From Numida meleagris (taxonomy: Eukaryota > Chordata > Aves > Galliformes > Numididae): a DNA stretch of 64,000 nt. A program made the translations under genes and the position numbers. Location of the stretch: the NCBI RefSeq assembly GCF_002078875.1, contig NC_034410.1:43878202-43942201 (forward strand), read 5' to 3'. Of the stretch, positions 46,791-60,600 are shown in pieces (position 1 is the stretch's first letter; each line of letters starts with the position of its first letter). The notes under the pieces are model-generated. The model did not search any database. It was given only the letters and a program-made list of their open reading frames with translations, and had not been told where the DNA came from.

Positions 46791-47890
46791 ACCAGCAGTA
46801 AACTGGGGAGGTCCCAGATGAGTGGAGGGTGGTGAAGGTGACATCCATCATGGTAATGGAGCAGATCATCTTGAGTGCCAACAGCACATCTAGGACAACC
46901 AGGTGATCAGACCCACTCATCATGGCAGGTCCTGACTAACCTCATCTCCTTCTATGGGAACATAACTAGTATAGTGGATGAGGGAAAGACTCTAAATGTT
47001 GTTTACATGGACTTTAGAAAGACATTTGATACTGTTTTACATAGTGTTCTCCTCAAGAAACTGGCTGCTCATGCCTTGGATGGATTTTCTGTTCACTGGG
47101 TGAAAAACTGGCTGGATGGCCAGGCAAAAAGGGTCACTGTGAATTAAGTTAAATCTGGCTTGTGGTTGGTCACCGATGATGCTCCCCAGGTTTCAGTATG
47201 GGGGCCGATTTTATTTAACATTTTCATCAGTGTTCTTGATGAAGGGATCGTGTATGCCCTCAGTAATTTTAGAAAGACCTTTTCAGATGAATGCATTGAT
47301 CTGCTTGAAGGTAGGAAGGCGCTGGAGAGGGACCTGGATGGACTGGAACAATTGGTTACATTCCATTGTGTGGCATTCAACACTGCTAAGTGCCAGGTGC
47401 TGCACTTGGGTCACAACAGCCCTATGCAGTGGTATAGGCTTGGGGAAGAGTGGCTGGAAGGCTGCCTGGAAGAAAGGCCCTGGTGATGCTGGTTGACAGA
47501 CAGATTGACGTGAGCCAGCAGTGTGCCCAGGTGGCCAAAAAGACCCATGTCAGTCTGTCTTGTATTAGAAATAGTGTGGCCAGTGGGATCAGGGAAGGGA
47601 TTTTTCTCCCTGTGCTCAGCACTGACGAGGCTACACCTCGAGTGCTATGTTTTGAGCTCCTCACTATGAGAAGGATTTGAGCTGCTGGAATGTGTTCAGA
47701 GAAGAGCAATTAAGCTGGTGAAGGGTTTTGAAAATAAGCAGCTGAGGGAACGGGGGCTGTTCAGTCCGAAGAAGAGAAGGCTAAGGGGAGACTTCATCTC
47801 TCTCTACAGCTACCTGATGTGAGACCGCAGTGAGGTGGGTACTGGTCTCTTGTCAGGTAATAAGTGACAGGATATGAGATAAAGGCCTGT
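46791..47890 (+). mobile_element. CR1 LINE reverse-transcriptase fragment with internal deletions
   Basis: The longest CR1 copy here. The plus-strand blocks in order are GGGGAGGTCCCAGATGAGTG (W.VPDEW), VVYMDFRKTFDTVLHSVLLK followed by KLAAHALDGFSVHWVKNWLD (RT domain), VWGPILFNIFISVLDEGI, DLLEGRKALERDLDGLEQ, CQVLHLGHNSPMQWYRLGEE, and after a frame change the DRQIDVSQQCAQVAKK block and further ORF2 C-terminal text to about 47890. The frame is broken in several places. The expected FADD-type catalytic block between LDEGI and DLLEG is replaced by RKTFSDECI, so the catalytic aspartate pair is missing. It is a dead copy. Confidence 0.95.
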
Positions 47891-50800
47891 GTCTGTCCAG
47901 CTCTTTCAGTCTCCTGGTTAACCTACACAGAGCTTACTGTACAGTGCAAGAAGAGCAAAGAGCTCTGCCTTCAGGGGTACTGGTTTTGCTCTCATCTGCC
48001 ATGCATACTTATCTCTCCTTTGTGCCATAAACTGACCATAGTAACCCACAGTACATGAAGCACTTCTGGATCTACAATAATGAATATATTTACATAATCA
48101 CAATTACTATGATAGCAGTTTTCCCCTGATGTTAGAAACATTTGCAATAGCACTCAGTTTTCCTTTTCTTGGCATAAGTTTTGGGAATAGTTTATATCCT
48201 GGAGTTTTACTGTTTCGTGATGGTTTGGGAGAGAGAGCTCTGAACAGGCTGTCTGTATAATTTTGATGCTCAACCAAGGATGTGAAGTTCCTATTAGAGG
48301 CACTGGAAAACCACTGATGGATAATACTCATCAGATTGATGGGAGAAAATACAGAGAGGCTGCATCAGATTGCTTAACCTAAAGAGATTATAGCTGCAGA
48401 ACTGTCTTATGGATGCAACTGCTATTAAATAGACAAAATACTTTGGGAATAATACATTACAAGAAGGGAGAATTCATGAAGAGTTTGCAGCCTAGTGTTT
48501 TCCGAAATACATATTTTAGAAAGATATAGGAGAGTTACTGGGAGAATTCATTGTCCTTATCAGAGATTTTAACAGTTTCTGGGACTGTCTTGTCGCTATA
48601 TACTCTTTCACTCTGGTCTGCTTATTTTTCTGTTTTCAGCAGAAACAGACACCTCTATGGTAAATATTTTGCAGTCAAACATTGTAGATCAGGACATTAT
48701 TTTACAGATGACATTTCATAAAATTTTTGAGAATATTAGCAAGTAGCTTGGAAAGATACAGGAGAGGCATGGTAATAGGTCCTTTATTTAATGAAGTATT
48801 CACAGTAGTTGACATGCAACACTTCCTTAATTGTAAGACAGTTGTCAAATGTAAAGCCTCACTGCAATGCAATTAACTCATTTAATCTTGTATATCTTAC
48901 ATCACTGGAATCGTTAAAGAATTTCAGACTAATAACTTTCTGTTGGTATGCCTGGTTGTGTGCTAGACATTTATATTCTATATGACTGCTCCAGGGAGCA
49001 AAAATAGCATCCTTTTCATGTCAAATTCAAGGCTGGGAAACAAAGAAGACTTACCTAAAATCATAGGGTAATGTAAGCTGTATTTCTCAGGCTTATGCTT
49101 CCCCTGATCTCTGACCAAACCTTGAGGAGTATAAAATTACTGATCCATGGACTGCAATCTGTCGCTTTCTATTGTATCCCATTCCTTTTCCATGTTTTCC
49201 CAATCTCTAAAAAGAGGACTTTAACTGTCACTCTTTTAAGCCCCTTCCTCATCCTTTTCAACTCTAACTAGTGTTTCTAAAACTGAGAATATGGGAACTT
49301 TATGCAGAACTCTGCCAAACTTTAATTTGATTTTGTTTCCTTTCTGGGTCCACCATCTGGCCTCAGCAGTTCTGAAGGCTTGGGGTAGAACAGTCACTGA
49401 ATTTAGGATTTGAGCCATCCTGTGCTGTGCAGCTTATGCCTGCCTTACAGTCAGTTGAGATCTAGTTGGTACAGTTACTAGGGTGCAGTTCATTCCATTA
49501 TAAAGTGGACATTTAAGGGAGGTCTGCTGAATTCTACCCTGAAGATAGCCATTTCTATCTACCCATTTTAAAATGCTTATGTAGTGAATTACACAGTCAT
49601 ATACATTTAACCTTGAGTAAAGTGGATCCCAGCTATAAGAAATCATGGGAGTAAAGAGCGCTAGGAGCTAAATGCGTATAGAAGTAAAGTATGTTTATCA
49701 TATTTTTGTGCTTTACCCAAAGCATCCTCTTGTAGCTACATTGACATGATGTTGATAGAGATACTTGGGTATACAACTCCAGTATAGCTGTTCTTAAGTC
49801 AAACTAGATTCATGAAATGATCTGGAAAACCTACATGTTATGTTCCTCAACATGCATGTCAAGAGAACAGACATAGATCATTATATCTATTTGGTTCCTG
49901 GCCTTTTGCCAGTGTAGGTTGTGGTTTTGCTTTCCATAGTGAATGGCATGGAGAGGATGAAGAGGGTTCAGTTGTTCACTATCTTCTACAAAAGAAGAAT
50001 TAGAGAGGCAACAAATAAAGTAATAGTTACTAGATTCAAAGTGAAAGGAGGTAATTCTTTATCCACTCTGTAGCTTAACTGGGAGACCGGAGAAGTCCAT
50101 TGAGCAAAAAGCCAGTAGTGGTAGATGAATGTATAAAAAACACCTCTGTCCCATTAAATATTCAAGCTACAGACTGTGAGAATTGGGAAAATTATTCTGA
50201 AGAGACTTATAGAAATATCATTGTCCTGTTAGTATAATCTTTAGGCATCAAGTTTAGTCCACTGTCAGAATGCTGACAAGATACTGGACTAGTTTTTGGC
50301 CAGAGTGGTTCTTAAGACCGTGAGTAAAATGTTTTATAACATAATCAAGAGTCCTTCAGTGGCAAAGGTGCTCATAATTCCTAGCTTACTTAAAAAGAAT
50401 AGGAAATGTTCGTGTGTTTATATAGATATGTGGTTTATATAATATGTGATTTATATAGTTCATTATTTGTTACATATCATCCTTTAAAACTATGCATCAT
50501 CAGTAACATATCCAGTGTATCACACTTTCTCGTAAGCTTCCCAAATACTCAGTTTACCTGAATATTACCCAAAGGTAAAGAATGGTAGATATGAAGGTCC
50601 AGACAATATTTAGAAGGATGAGTCACTGAGACTCCAGTGTTTTCCTACTAAAACCTACCTAATTTTGATGAATTGTTTTATGAATCTACACTTTCCAGAT
50701 ATGCAGCTTTTCATGAAAGCTCTGTTTAGCCTCTGTATAAGTGATAGCTTTTGGCTTGATGAAGGAGATTCTGAATTTTAGGATTCTGTGATCCTCACCA

Positions 50801-53800
50801 TATGTGGCAGACTTTTGGCAGCGCAGATGATAAACACAGCAGTTGAACATGTAGAACAAAGCTCTAGAGCAAGGGAAGTGATGGCTTTCCGAAAACAGTT
50901 GTGCATCCATCTGGATGGAGGCACTTCAGTTACTGCAATTGACTTTTGTAACACTCCTGGACTATTTTGCTAATGAAAGCTTTAAGGAGAAAAGGCTGAT
51001 CCTCAAGACCTTGAGAGGTAACGCCTTTGCACAAAGATACAAACAGAGTGTAATCTCCGTAGGGTGTTCAAAGTGTTGCTGTTATGCAAATTCTAGTCAC
51101 AGTATTGACTTAAACTGTGATTTGTCTAAGAGCGAATCTGTCACTCCCTAAAGAATCTCAGCCTTTAGGTGTTTTAACGTTAATATTAATCTAATTTTGC
51201 TGCTGTGTGAATGAGATGCGCAAAGGAAAATTACACCCTAGTACTGTTTAGGTTAAATTGGTTTCCATGATTGGCTTATTGTTCCAATTAATTTTTACTA
51301 AGAGTGATGTAAACATGGAGATGACATCCACCTGCATTCCAACCCATAAATACTCAGCATCTCACAAAGGCTGAGAAACAGTAAGGCATTCAATAAAAGA
51401 CTATTCTGAAGGCTGGAAATCAGTAAATGCTTAAACGAAATTGTAAGGGAGATCCTTAGGAATAATTAGCGACAATAATCTTCAGACATATAAAGCAGCT
51501 AAGCAAAAACAAATACATTTTTCATTTGATTTCCAGTTGAAATCTCTTATTTTTATATTTTTTATATTTATATTTCTACCTTGACATTTATTTTATTTTT
51601 TATTTTATACACATCAAGGAAAGGGTTAGAAATTGTTAATAAAGGCATTTAAGAAATATTTTTATGATTTTTTTCTCCCTTTTTTTTTTTTATCTAGGAG
51701 ATAGAAAACTGAGGGAAATTAAAACAGGAAAGCAAAAAATGAACTATGAATCCAAAAAGTTTTTCAAGAACAAACAAACAAGAAAAAAAAATAGTTGTTT
51801 CTAAGTTGCTTGTATGCTGCAGTACGTTGCAGATAAGAAGGAGATCTGGTAGCCCCAGTCATGTTCAGTCATGGATGTTTTGAACCATCTCTGAATAACT
51901 GTATGAGGCAAATAGATGTGGAACATATTTTGTAGTTCTCTGCTCCTTCAAGGTGTACATGTGTGACCTGTGTGTATTTTATTTGAGTGTTCATGTATAT
52001 GCACAGCCTTATGAAGCAAATGCTTCCTTCTTTGCTCTACTTACGTCTTTTTATAATATTTTTAACTGAGTGTCCTACCTTACAGGTAGCATTGTAGCAG
52101 TGTTTTGTGAGGGTACATAATTGCAAATATCCTAATGCTTTAGGGAAAGGGAACCTCAAACTAGCCCTTATGGTACTTTTTTGTTTTGATATATATTTAA
52201 AATTTAGAACTGCCTTCATAAGGAAAGCAATAATATTTGTGGCAACTAAAGGAAAAGATCAATGTTCTAAACTCACTGAAGAGAGTAAGTGGCCAATTAC
52301 ACTCCTAGTGAGCCATCATTACTTCTGACTTGTCAAAAGCACTTGAAGGTCTGAGAGGAAAACCTGACATCATTGCAAGCTGAACTGTGGTTCATTATGT
52401 GAGCACTGGGCTAAGTGCTTTTCTTAGGTGTTGTTTTGATCTAAAAAGAAATGTCTTCAATTTACTGCCTTACTTATTTGACAAAAGAGAGGGATTATTT
52501 GCTTGTTTTCTGTAATTATAAATGCCAAGGAAACATTCTCTTCAACATAGTGTGGTGTTTTCGGTTCACATTACTGTGCTCCAAATGGTAAGACATACGC
52601 ATAAAAAAGCTCTAACAGTATCCATGACTGTTTCTTCAACTCTATTCCAAGAATTTCAGAAAATCGGCCTTTGAGAACTTTGGAGAGCACTTTTGCTGAA
52701 ATTTGAATACCCTATCTTAGTCCTTAAGGTACACTGCTGCACACCATACATCTTTCAGAGCTGTGAGTGTCTCACCACTTGGAGCTCCAGGACTGGGGTG
52801 TTTTTATGACTTGAGGCCAAATGCTCTCCTCCATTTATGAAGAGAAGCTTATTGCTTTGTGTGACTTCCTCCATCCATTCTTGCATAAGAGGGAAACTAG
52901 GACATTTTCTTCCTTTTCTATTCTTCTGCTCACAAGAAGTAGTGGGCATGCAGCTTTTCTTCTACCAGATGAAGATTTATTACAGGTGCGAGAAATTAGA
53001 GATGGGGCTATGTATCTTTTTACAAGTAAAATATGCTCTGTGTCAGTCTTGTCCATTGATACTTTCATCTTTGAGGCCATTCTTTTTGCTGTAAGGAAGA
53101 ATGTATTCAAGGTGAGAAGAGATTGTAGATTACTTATTCAAACTTCTTGAGTATATTAGTCCATAAGTCATCACAAATTAAACTGACTTGAAGAACTTTG
53201 TAATAGCATATCCTCCAGACAGTCTCTAGTTGTTGTTAGAATGACTTCTGAAATACAGTCTGACTCCTCTAGATTACTGTTGGTGTTAATACTCTTCACA
53301 GACGCAAATCTGAGCGTTAAGCTTGACTTTGTAGTCAACTATTTTCTTTCAGAGGCAGCCACACTATAGGAGACAAAAAATATACTACAGGTCTTTCACT
53401 ATGAGCTCTTTCCCTTAATTTATGAATGACTTTCAGAGATTGTTGTGATTTTATTATCTTCTATGCCTTAAAAAAAGAAAGCAGCACAGTACTTCGGTGT
53501 TAACCACCGAACTGATACATTACACAGAGATAAAACAACTTGCTTGGACCAGAAGGTGGTCCTTAAGGGTCTTATTAACCTCCTTTGCCCCAAACATTGT
53601 AAGAGCTCTGCTCAACTTCTTGTCTGAGTCTCTTCATTTTTCGGGCCACTATTTAGTACTTCAATTGGAGGCTGCTTTCCGCTAATTTCTAGTTTGTTTC
53701 TCCACTATCCAGTTCACTCTTCATATAATATGTACTTTGCATTTCAGTTTTTAGAAATTGACTGTTGCACAGTACCTTAATTGCTTCACAAATAGCCATT

Positions 53801-54239
53801 ATATCTATGTAATATTCTTTTTATAACCTGTTCTTGCAATTTATGAGTGTTTAATTAATAGAGATGGAGCTTGACCAAAATCTTTTATCGAAATATCAGT
53901 ATTACCTATCTTTCTGTGATGAGGAAGTTAATGGGAGTATGTTTATCACAGTTATCATAAAAAATTCAGAATTGCCAGCTGTTTTAACTTGTATGTGGAC
54001 ATTAGTTTCCCAGTAGGAGCTGTGTCTGCACATGTACTGCCAGGATTCATATGTTTGAGAACAGTGTTATGAAGCAACAGATCATGTTGTTAAAGGACAG
54101 GGCTTTTACTCTGATACAAATTTATACACAGGGAAAAATGGTAAGGAACAGACCGAGCAGGAATGAATACAAATCTCTGTTAAGTGATCTTTAAGATCTG
54201 CAGGAGCGGAAGTGAATAAATTCTCATCAAAAAACGAAA
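47891..54239. other. Intergenic sequence, nothing recognised
   Basis: Over 6 kb of AT-rich DNA with no supported gene or confident mobile element. A splice-like segment near 52935-52985 (SSGHAAFLLPDEDLLQ, followed by GTGCGA) was noted but is too short to call. T-rich and A-rich runs occur near 51540-51700. Confidence 0.55.
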
Positions 54240-54533
54240 TGCTGTTCTCTAAGGGGAGAGAATGAACTGGCAGTAGAAGACCACAGACAGTGGGTACAAA
54301 CAAACACAGGGGGTTTCCTCTGAACATCAAGAAGCACTTTCACTATGAGAGTGTCCAAACACTGGCACAGTTTGCCCAAAGATATTGTGGAGTATCTCTC
54401 CTTGGAGATCTTCAAAAGCTGTCTGAAGACGGTGCTGGGCAGCTGCCTTTAGGTGATCTTGCTTGAGCAGGGGGGTTGGAGCAAACGGCCTCCAGAGGTC
54501 CCTTCCAACCTCAACCACACAGTGATTCAGTAA
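54240..54533 (+). mobile_element. CR1 LINE 3' fragment
   Basis: TTTCCTCTGAACATCAAGAA and CTGGCACAGTTTGCCCAAAG correspond to the last CR1 ORF2 segment. GAGCAGGGGGGTTGGAGC, CCTCCAGAGGTCCCTTCC and AACCTCAACCACACAGTGAT are the CR1 3'UTR end. It is 5'-truncated; the start is approximate. Confidence 0.9.
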
Positions 54534-57049
54534 TATGAGGCACTGAACGGTTGGACTTTGATATCAATATAATGAAAATGTAGTGAAGAATCTTCACTAG
54601 AGTAGAATAGGTTCTCATTTTTAATATTATATTGATGTTTCATTTCTAAATGATTTGCCGATGACATGCACAAAAAATAGGTATTTCAAACCTGAGCACT
54701 ACATAATGTATCATTTTCAGGTACAGCAGAACAAATTTATGACAAAGCTGTTGACTTTCTGGACTTCAAAATCTCTACAAATTGATTAATCATGAAGTTG
54801 TATTTTAAAGATTTATTAATACTTATAAAGTATTTATAATAAGGACATTAATATGAAACCAGTTTCCCCTAGCACTTCTTGGCTGTGGGAGAAGGTATAT
54901 TGATTTAATGAATCTTTTATTCTATCAGTACATTCAATGAACCTGATATGCTGGACTTTCAAAAGTGGAGGAATAATATGAGATGGAGTTGGTACAAAAA
55001 CACTGCATTTGAGGATGTTCAAGTCTAGAGTCAGATGTAAACCAGCTTTTAGTTAGCACAGGTGGAACTAAACTGGGTGCTGATGTGGAAGCAATGCTGT
55101 GAGTCAAGCCCAGCTATTTCCCACGGCAAAGTTGGAACTACATACAACTCCTGAAGCTCCATATGACTCTTCACACTCATTTATAGAGAGCCCCAGGAAG
55201 ACATTGTCCTCACCAAAGATGGAAAAGAAGATGTATGTGAAGCAGTACTAGTACCCAGTGACGATAGCCTTTTCCAGTGCATCCTCATTAGAATAAATTT
55301 CTGACAAAAATAATCACTATCATTAAAATACAACTTCTACCTGGTATCATTTAATTCCTAAACACCATACTGGACATTCTAAGCATAAAAGTGGTTTGCT
55401 GGTGGGAGTTCAAATGCAGAGAAAAATCCTAAGAGCAGGTGGCTCGATGTGTTTTGAAGTGTAAGGATTCTTGTTTGCATTTTGCCTAGCTTGGGACACT
55501 TTACCCAAGTAAGAAAAAAGTTGAAAACAGAAGCCTTAGAATATAGTTACTTTAATGGTAGGACTGAGTTTTTATGCTTTCACAATTGCTTTGTAATTGA
55601 AACAAGATAGACTTTATCATTAGACTATGGTAGTTTTCTAAATGGGAAATAGCACCAGTAATGACTGCTCAGCATCAACTCAGATAATGTGGTGCATTGC
55701 AGTTACACGCCTGTTTGCTATGCTGTATCATCTCTTCATCTCAACCATCTGTGGGTATTCTAGAGATGCCATAATGTCCTTCCCTGCTGCTTTGACTGGT
55801 TTGCTGTGCTATCTAGCCTATTTGATAACAAAAGGATGATGCTACGTATTTCCAATATCTGCAGTACCTAATAAACAGAGTGGAAGAAGCAGCTAAAGCA
55901 GACAGTTTCCTTGATGTTTTAAAAATTCTTGGTTTCTGTAGTGGTGAGCAAAGTCCTGATGACCTGACCTGTTGTAGTTCAGACTGTCCTACAAAACAGC
56001 TGGTGAAAATGAAGCTTACAAGAATGCAACTCAGGAATTTTTGTGCAGGGGCCATCATAAAATGCTCCCAGTAAAATGCTCCCTCCTGGCCTTAGGAATG
56101 TAAGTACTGACAGACTGAAACATTCTTCATTGCACTGAAAGGAGCAGCAGGTGGAGAGAAGGCACCTTTGCCCTGGCCAGCTTTCTTCTGTAAGTCTAAC
56201 TGTGTGCAAACTAGGTTGACAGTGATATTATCTAAAGCGAAGTGCAGTGCATGCTGCAGAGCCTTTTCTTAGTCCTAAGAAAAAAGCCACCTAAAAGTTC
56301 CTATTGTAAGATGTTGTAGAGTCTCTTGATAAAGCTGCACGTGAATGAACGCTGTTGAATGCATTAAATGTTCCTGCTTTTTCTGTGTGAACTTGAACAA
56401 AAAGAGACAAAAACCACCACCATTAAAATAGAAGAAAAAGCCTCCAGGAACCCATTTGCTGCTGCTGTAATAAACATTCATTATTAACACTACTTTGTGA
56501 ACTAAGAACAAAGCTATTTTGCAGGTATGACAGACATAATGTGTATAGCTCTGAAGCATACTAGTAACACACACTGCAGCAAGTATTGATATTTAGAAAG
56601 TGTCTTTGTTAATGCTTCAAATTTATCCTTTTTGTGGCAGCCCAGTGGGAATACTGACATACTTAATGGAACTACTCAGTAGTTAACATATGGGTGGCAA
56701 GGGTAACATGAACAATCAAACCTATTTATAAAGGACTTTATCTATTTATGCGAATCCTTTTACTACTGCATGAGTAGTACTGCACACGAGTTTGCATTAA
56801 TCCCCACTGTGCCCTTCCTGTGGGTCTGAAAAGTGCATTCCTTTGATTCTGGACACTCAGAAGCTGAGAACATTCTCTCTAAGTCTCTGTTAGCACTTAA
56901 CGCCAGGTTCTTCTGTAATTTATCTGAAAAATGTCAACAAAACAGCCCACTTACTGGAACTTAACAGTGCAGCAATATTGACTATCTAATGGATAAGTCA
57001 GGTAGGTCTGTTAGTGGGCTGTATTTAATCTCCACATCAGAGCAGCAGT
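54534..57049. other. Intergenic sequence, nothing recognised
   Basis: AT-rich DNA. Open frames near 55642-56074 (65 and 64 codons) have no recognisable domain. Confidence 0.5.
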
Positions 57050-57625
57050 TTCTTGAGAAGGACCTACAGATCTCAGTGCACAACAAATTGAACATAAGCC
57101 AGCAATATTCATTGCCAGCAAAGAAGGCAAACAGTGTAAGAAAGACATGGAGTTATTGGAATGAGTTCAGTGTAGGGCCCCTTAGGTGATCAGAGTACAA
57201 GGGTATCTCTCATATGGCAGAGAGACTGGCAGGGCTTGGATTATTTAGCCCAGAGAAAAGAGGGATTGGAGTGGGAAAATCTTATCCCTTGTTACAAATA
57301 TCTAATGGGAGGATGTAACAAAGACAGCGTGACTCCTCCTGGTGTTGCCCAGTGAAAGGACAAGATGTAACAAAACCAAGTTGGAACACAAGAAATTCCA
57401 GCAGAACACAAGAAAATACTTTTCTATACTAAGGATGTTTGAACACTGGATTAGGTCTCATGGAGAATTTGTGGAGCCTGCACAATTTCAATATTTTGAG
57501 ATGCTGAAAACCCACCTTGACATAGTCTTAGGCAACCTGCTCTAGGTGATCAAGCATTTCACAGTGGGGGCTGGGCTACATGATATCCAGAGGTCCCTTC
57601 CAACCTCATCCATTCTATGATTCTA
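57050..57625 (+). mobile_element. CR1 LINE 3' fragment, older
   Basis: EKDLQISVHNKLNISQQYSL followed by PAKKAN matches the CR1 block [25 protein letters not shown]. Further blocks (GLFSPEKRG-like, ERTRCNKTKLEHKKF, MFEHWIRSHGEFVEPAQFQY) follow in shifted frames. The 3'UTR ends with CAGAGGTCCCTTCCAACCTC and ATTCTATGATTCTA. It has multiple indels, so it is an old copy. Confidence 0.9.
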
Positions 57626-60600
57626 CGTGCACCAAGGCCCTGAGGAAAGGTAATATTGACCGCTTTCCTGACAAGGTGGTGTTTTAATTCCAGCCTGCTG
57701 CAGCTTATGTGCATCAGTTTTATAGTTGGGGTTGGTAGCATAAATAATTGCTGGAGTCTTCGGACATTTCCCACTATCTGTCTTTAGGTTCTCATGGTTT
57801 GCTAATTTTTTTTCCTTATTACAACTGCCAAACTGCATAAAAAGAATAGTTAACACATCTTTAATATTGCTTCTCAGTCTTGTGGGGTTCTCCAGACTCT
57901 TCGTGGAGAGATTTTGGCTTGAGAATGAGACTGCCTCTTTCATCTCATCTAGGAAGACTGAATAACAACATTGTTACAAAAGGTAGAGGGGAGAAATTGC
58001 CCCTTTTTGGGGAAGGTGACATCAGACTGCTAAGGTGGCATACTTCTGTAGGTCTGCCTCTCATTCCCCTCATCTCTGCTGTGAACCCTAACACGAGACC
58101 CCATCTTCCTCCTTCCCGCTTTTATTTTTCTACCAGACACACAGCATTCCTAATGATGCTTCTGAATGGCTCAAGTGAGATGTCCAAAATGTCTTAAAAG
58201 GTAAAGTAGCACACAGAGTAATCAGTATATTCTGTTCATCAGTATTTTTATACCACACACCTTATGAATCAGAATATCTACTTAAGCAACATGTTTAATG
58301 ATTTAGTACTTTTTTACATACGTTACAGTCATATCAATAGTGGTTAGCACATTACCTGAAAGATGAGGCTACAGGGAAGAAGCCTGACAGACAGTTCTCT
58401 GTAATATTCTCAGATGCTGCAGTGGTGTTCTCAAGAACCACAGATTTATCTTTGTGGTTTTGTTCTGCAGGAAAAGGGGGGGGGGGGATGGCAAAAAAAA
58501 ATGCAATAGTTTTAATGAAATTAAATGGGCTTGAATTTCACTTGGTATCTTGTCAGAATAAAAGGCAAGGTGAAGTACCCTACATATGAATATATGATAG
58601 AGTATTCAGGATGAACTGTGATTTACTCTTATTAGGCAGCAATATGGAGTTCTTCAAAAGAATACGAGGACAGCATTGTTGGTGCTCTCAAGAGAGCTGT
58701 CCCATCACTAGCACTGTAACTAGCTTCAGCAATTTAAACTACAAAATGCAAAAGTCTTGTCTTTTTCCTTTAATTAAAGCTTGAGCATAAGGGTAGGCTG
58801 CCTGGCAAGGGCCTGTTCTTATCCCAGTTTAACTGAAGTATCCTATTAGCAAGTTCTGTTGGAGTGTTCAGCAATTAAAAAGGACACTGAGATAAATTTT
58901 TCTAACATTCTGAAGAAACATTCTAAAAATAAGAACATATTCACTGTGTTTCTGACTATTTCATTTCAAATGCATCAAAGAACTGGGACTTCATATCTGC
59001 TTCTGTTGGCTTCAAAGGCAAAGTTTTGGTACAGGACAGATGATGAACAGAATTAAGAAATGTTTTCTCCTTGAAAGACTGTGTAGTCTGCCAGTCCATC
59101 TTTCAACTGTGATTAATTCTTCTCCTAGCCTTTTTAACACATCACTTGTTGTAGGAGGATTTGTTCCAGAAAAGGGTAGAACTGCACAACCTCATTAGCT
59201 GACCACATTGAGACAGCAGGCAAATCTTTTCTACTTGTGAGTGTGATGATCAATATAGGAAAAGTTCCTCCGGATAGAATTTTGGTCTAAAAGAAAGTCT
59301 TTGCTTTGAGTACCCAGAGAGCTGAACTGATCTGTAACTATGTGTAGGTGTTTGAATAAAGCACAGTTTGAGTGTCTGACAGATTGTCTCACTAGGATGC
59401 CATGAGTTGCAATTGAATTTGCTTTTTTATTGATCATGAATCAAGGCCAACTTCTCACTCAAAATGCCAAGGGCCAATTTTTCCTTGGGGTTTGTCATTG
59501 CTATTTCCACTCACTTCCATAGAGGTTCTCATTTGCACCATCTTCTGACCAGATTCCCCCATTCCTGTTGTCTCTGAACACCTTTAATGTTAAAGCCTAT
59601 GCCAGAAGCAATGGAAAAGCACCCACTGAAAGTGTGATTGCAGTACTATTATGCCCTATTCCAAGCAGTGAAAGAGTTTACCAAGGCATAGATTTACATT
59701 TACTCAGCAGATGCTTCTAATGGCTAGAGATTTAACAGTCATTTATCCCCACCAAAACTTGTTTGCAGTTGTACTTTTGCTGGAATTTATCACCTCTTTT
59801 GGCTCATTGGCAGAAGGGATTTCGCAAGTCTTCCTCACTGATTCAGTGTGAATTTCACCAAATTAATTTAAGCTCCTGAGAGAGATGGTTTGAGTTAATC
59901 TGTGACACTTGCAGCCATTTACTGATCAAATGCCTTCCTAGATCTATACTGAGTGACGATTAAGAAGATGAATTGTGCCAATCACAACCTCTTCTAAGGT
60001 GCTCTGGGTTTAAATCTAACCAAGTTAGTCCTCAAGCCCTCCTGGAAATGTATTTGTCCTGCAAGAAACTTCATCTAGGACTCTCTCTGTTAATCTCTTC
60101 ATCTTAAATGTAACATTCTCTTCCAGAATGTTGAAAAATTACTTTCTTAGATGTAGACCAAGTGAGAACAAAATGTCACATAGGAAATAGACTGAGAGAA
60201 GAAAGGGAGTGTTTGTATTCCACATAGGTTTTTTTAAACAAAAAGATTTTTTTTAAAAAAGAGTCTGCTTCAGGAAGTTTGGAGACATTTGGTGCTTCAA
60301 GCACTGTATGTAGAGAAAGCTAAAAATTATATCCGATTGAAAATATTTTTTATTTCCTATCTTTGAATATATTTCTCTACATTATTATTGGGATATTGAG
60401 ATTAAACCCTCTCTAAAACAAAGCTTATAAAAAAAATGTTTAGCCCAGCTGAATTTGTCTTACAATAATTAAACTAAGAACTGTCAAAAATGGGAGTATG
60501 TAGCTATTTGAATTTTGTAAAAGTGCTGAGTATTCAGCAGTTTCTATAGAAGATAATGGAGGCAGGTCATAATTTTGAAGAAATAACTTATGTCTATGTC

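Noticed and set aside
46875..47709. Several 76-108-codon frames with reverse-transcriptase-like text, considered as a domesticated gene
   Set aside because: They are pieces of one CR1 copy broken by frameshifts and deletions, including loss of the catalytic block. There is no sign of selection on any frame.
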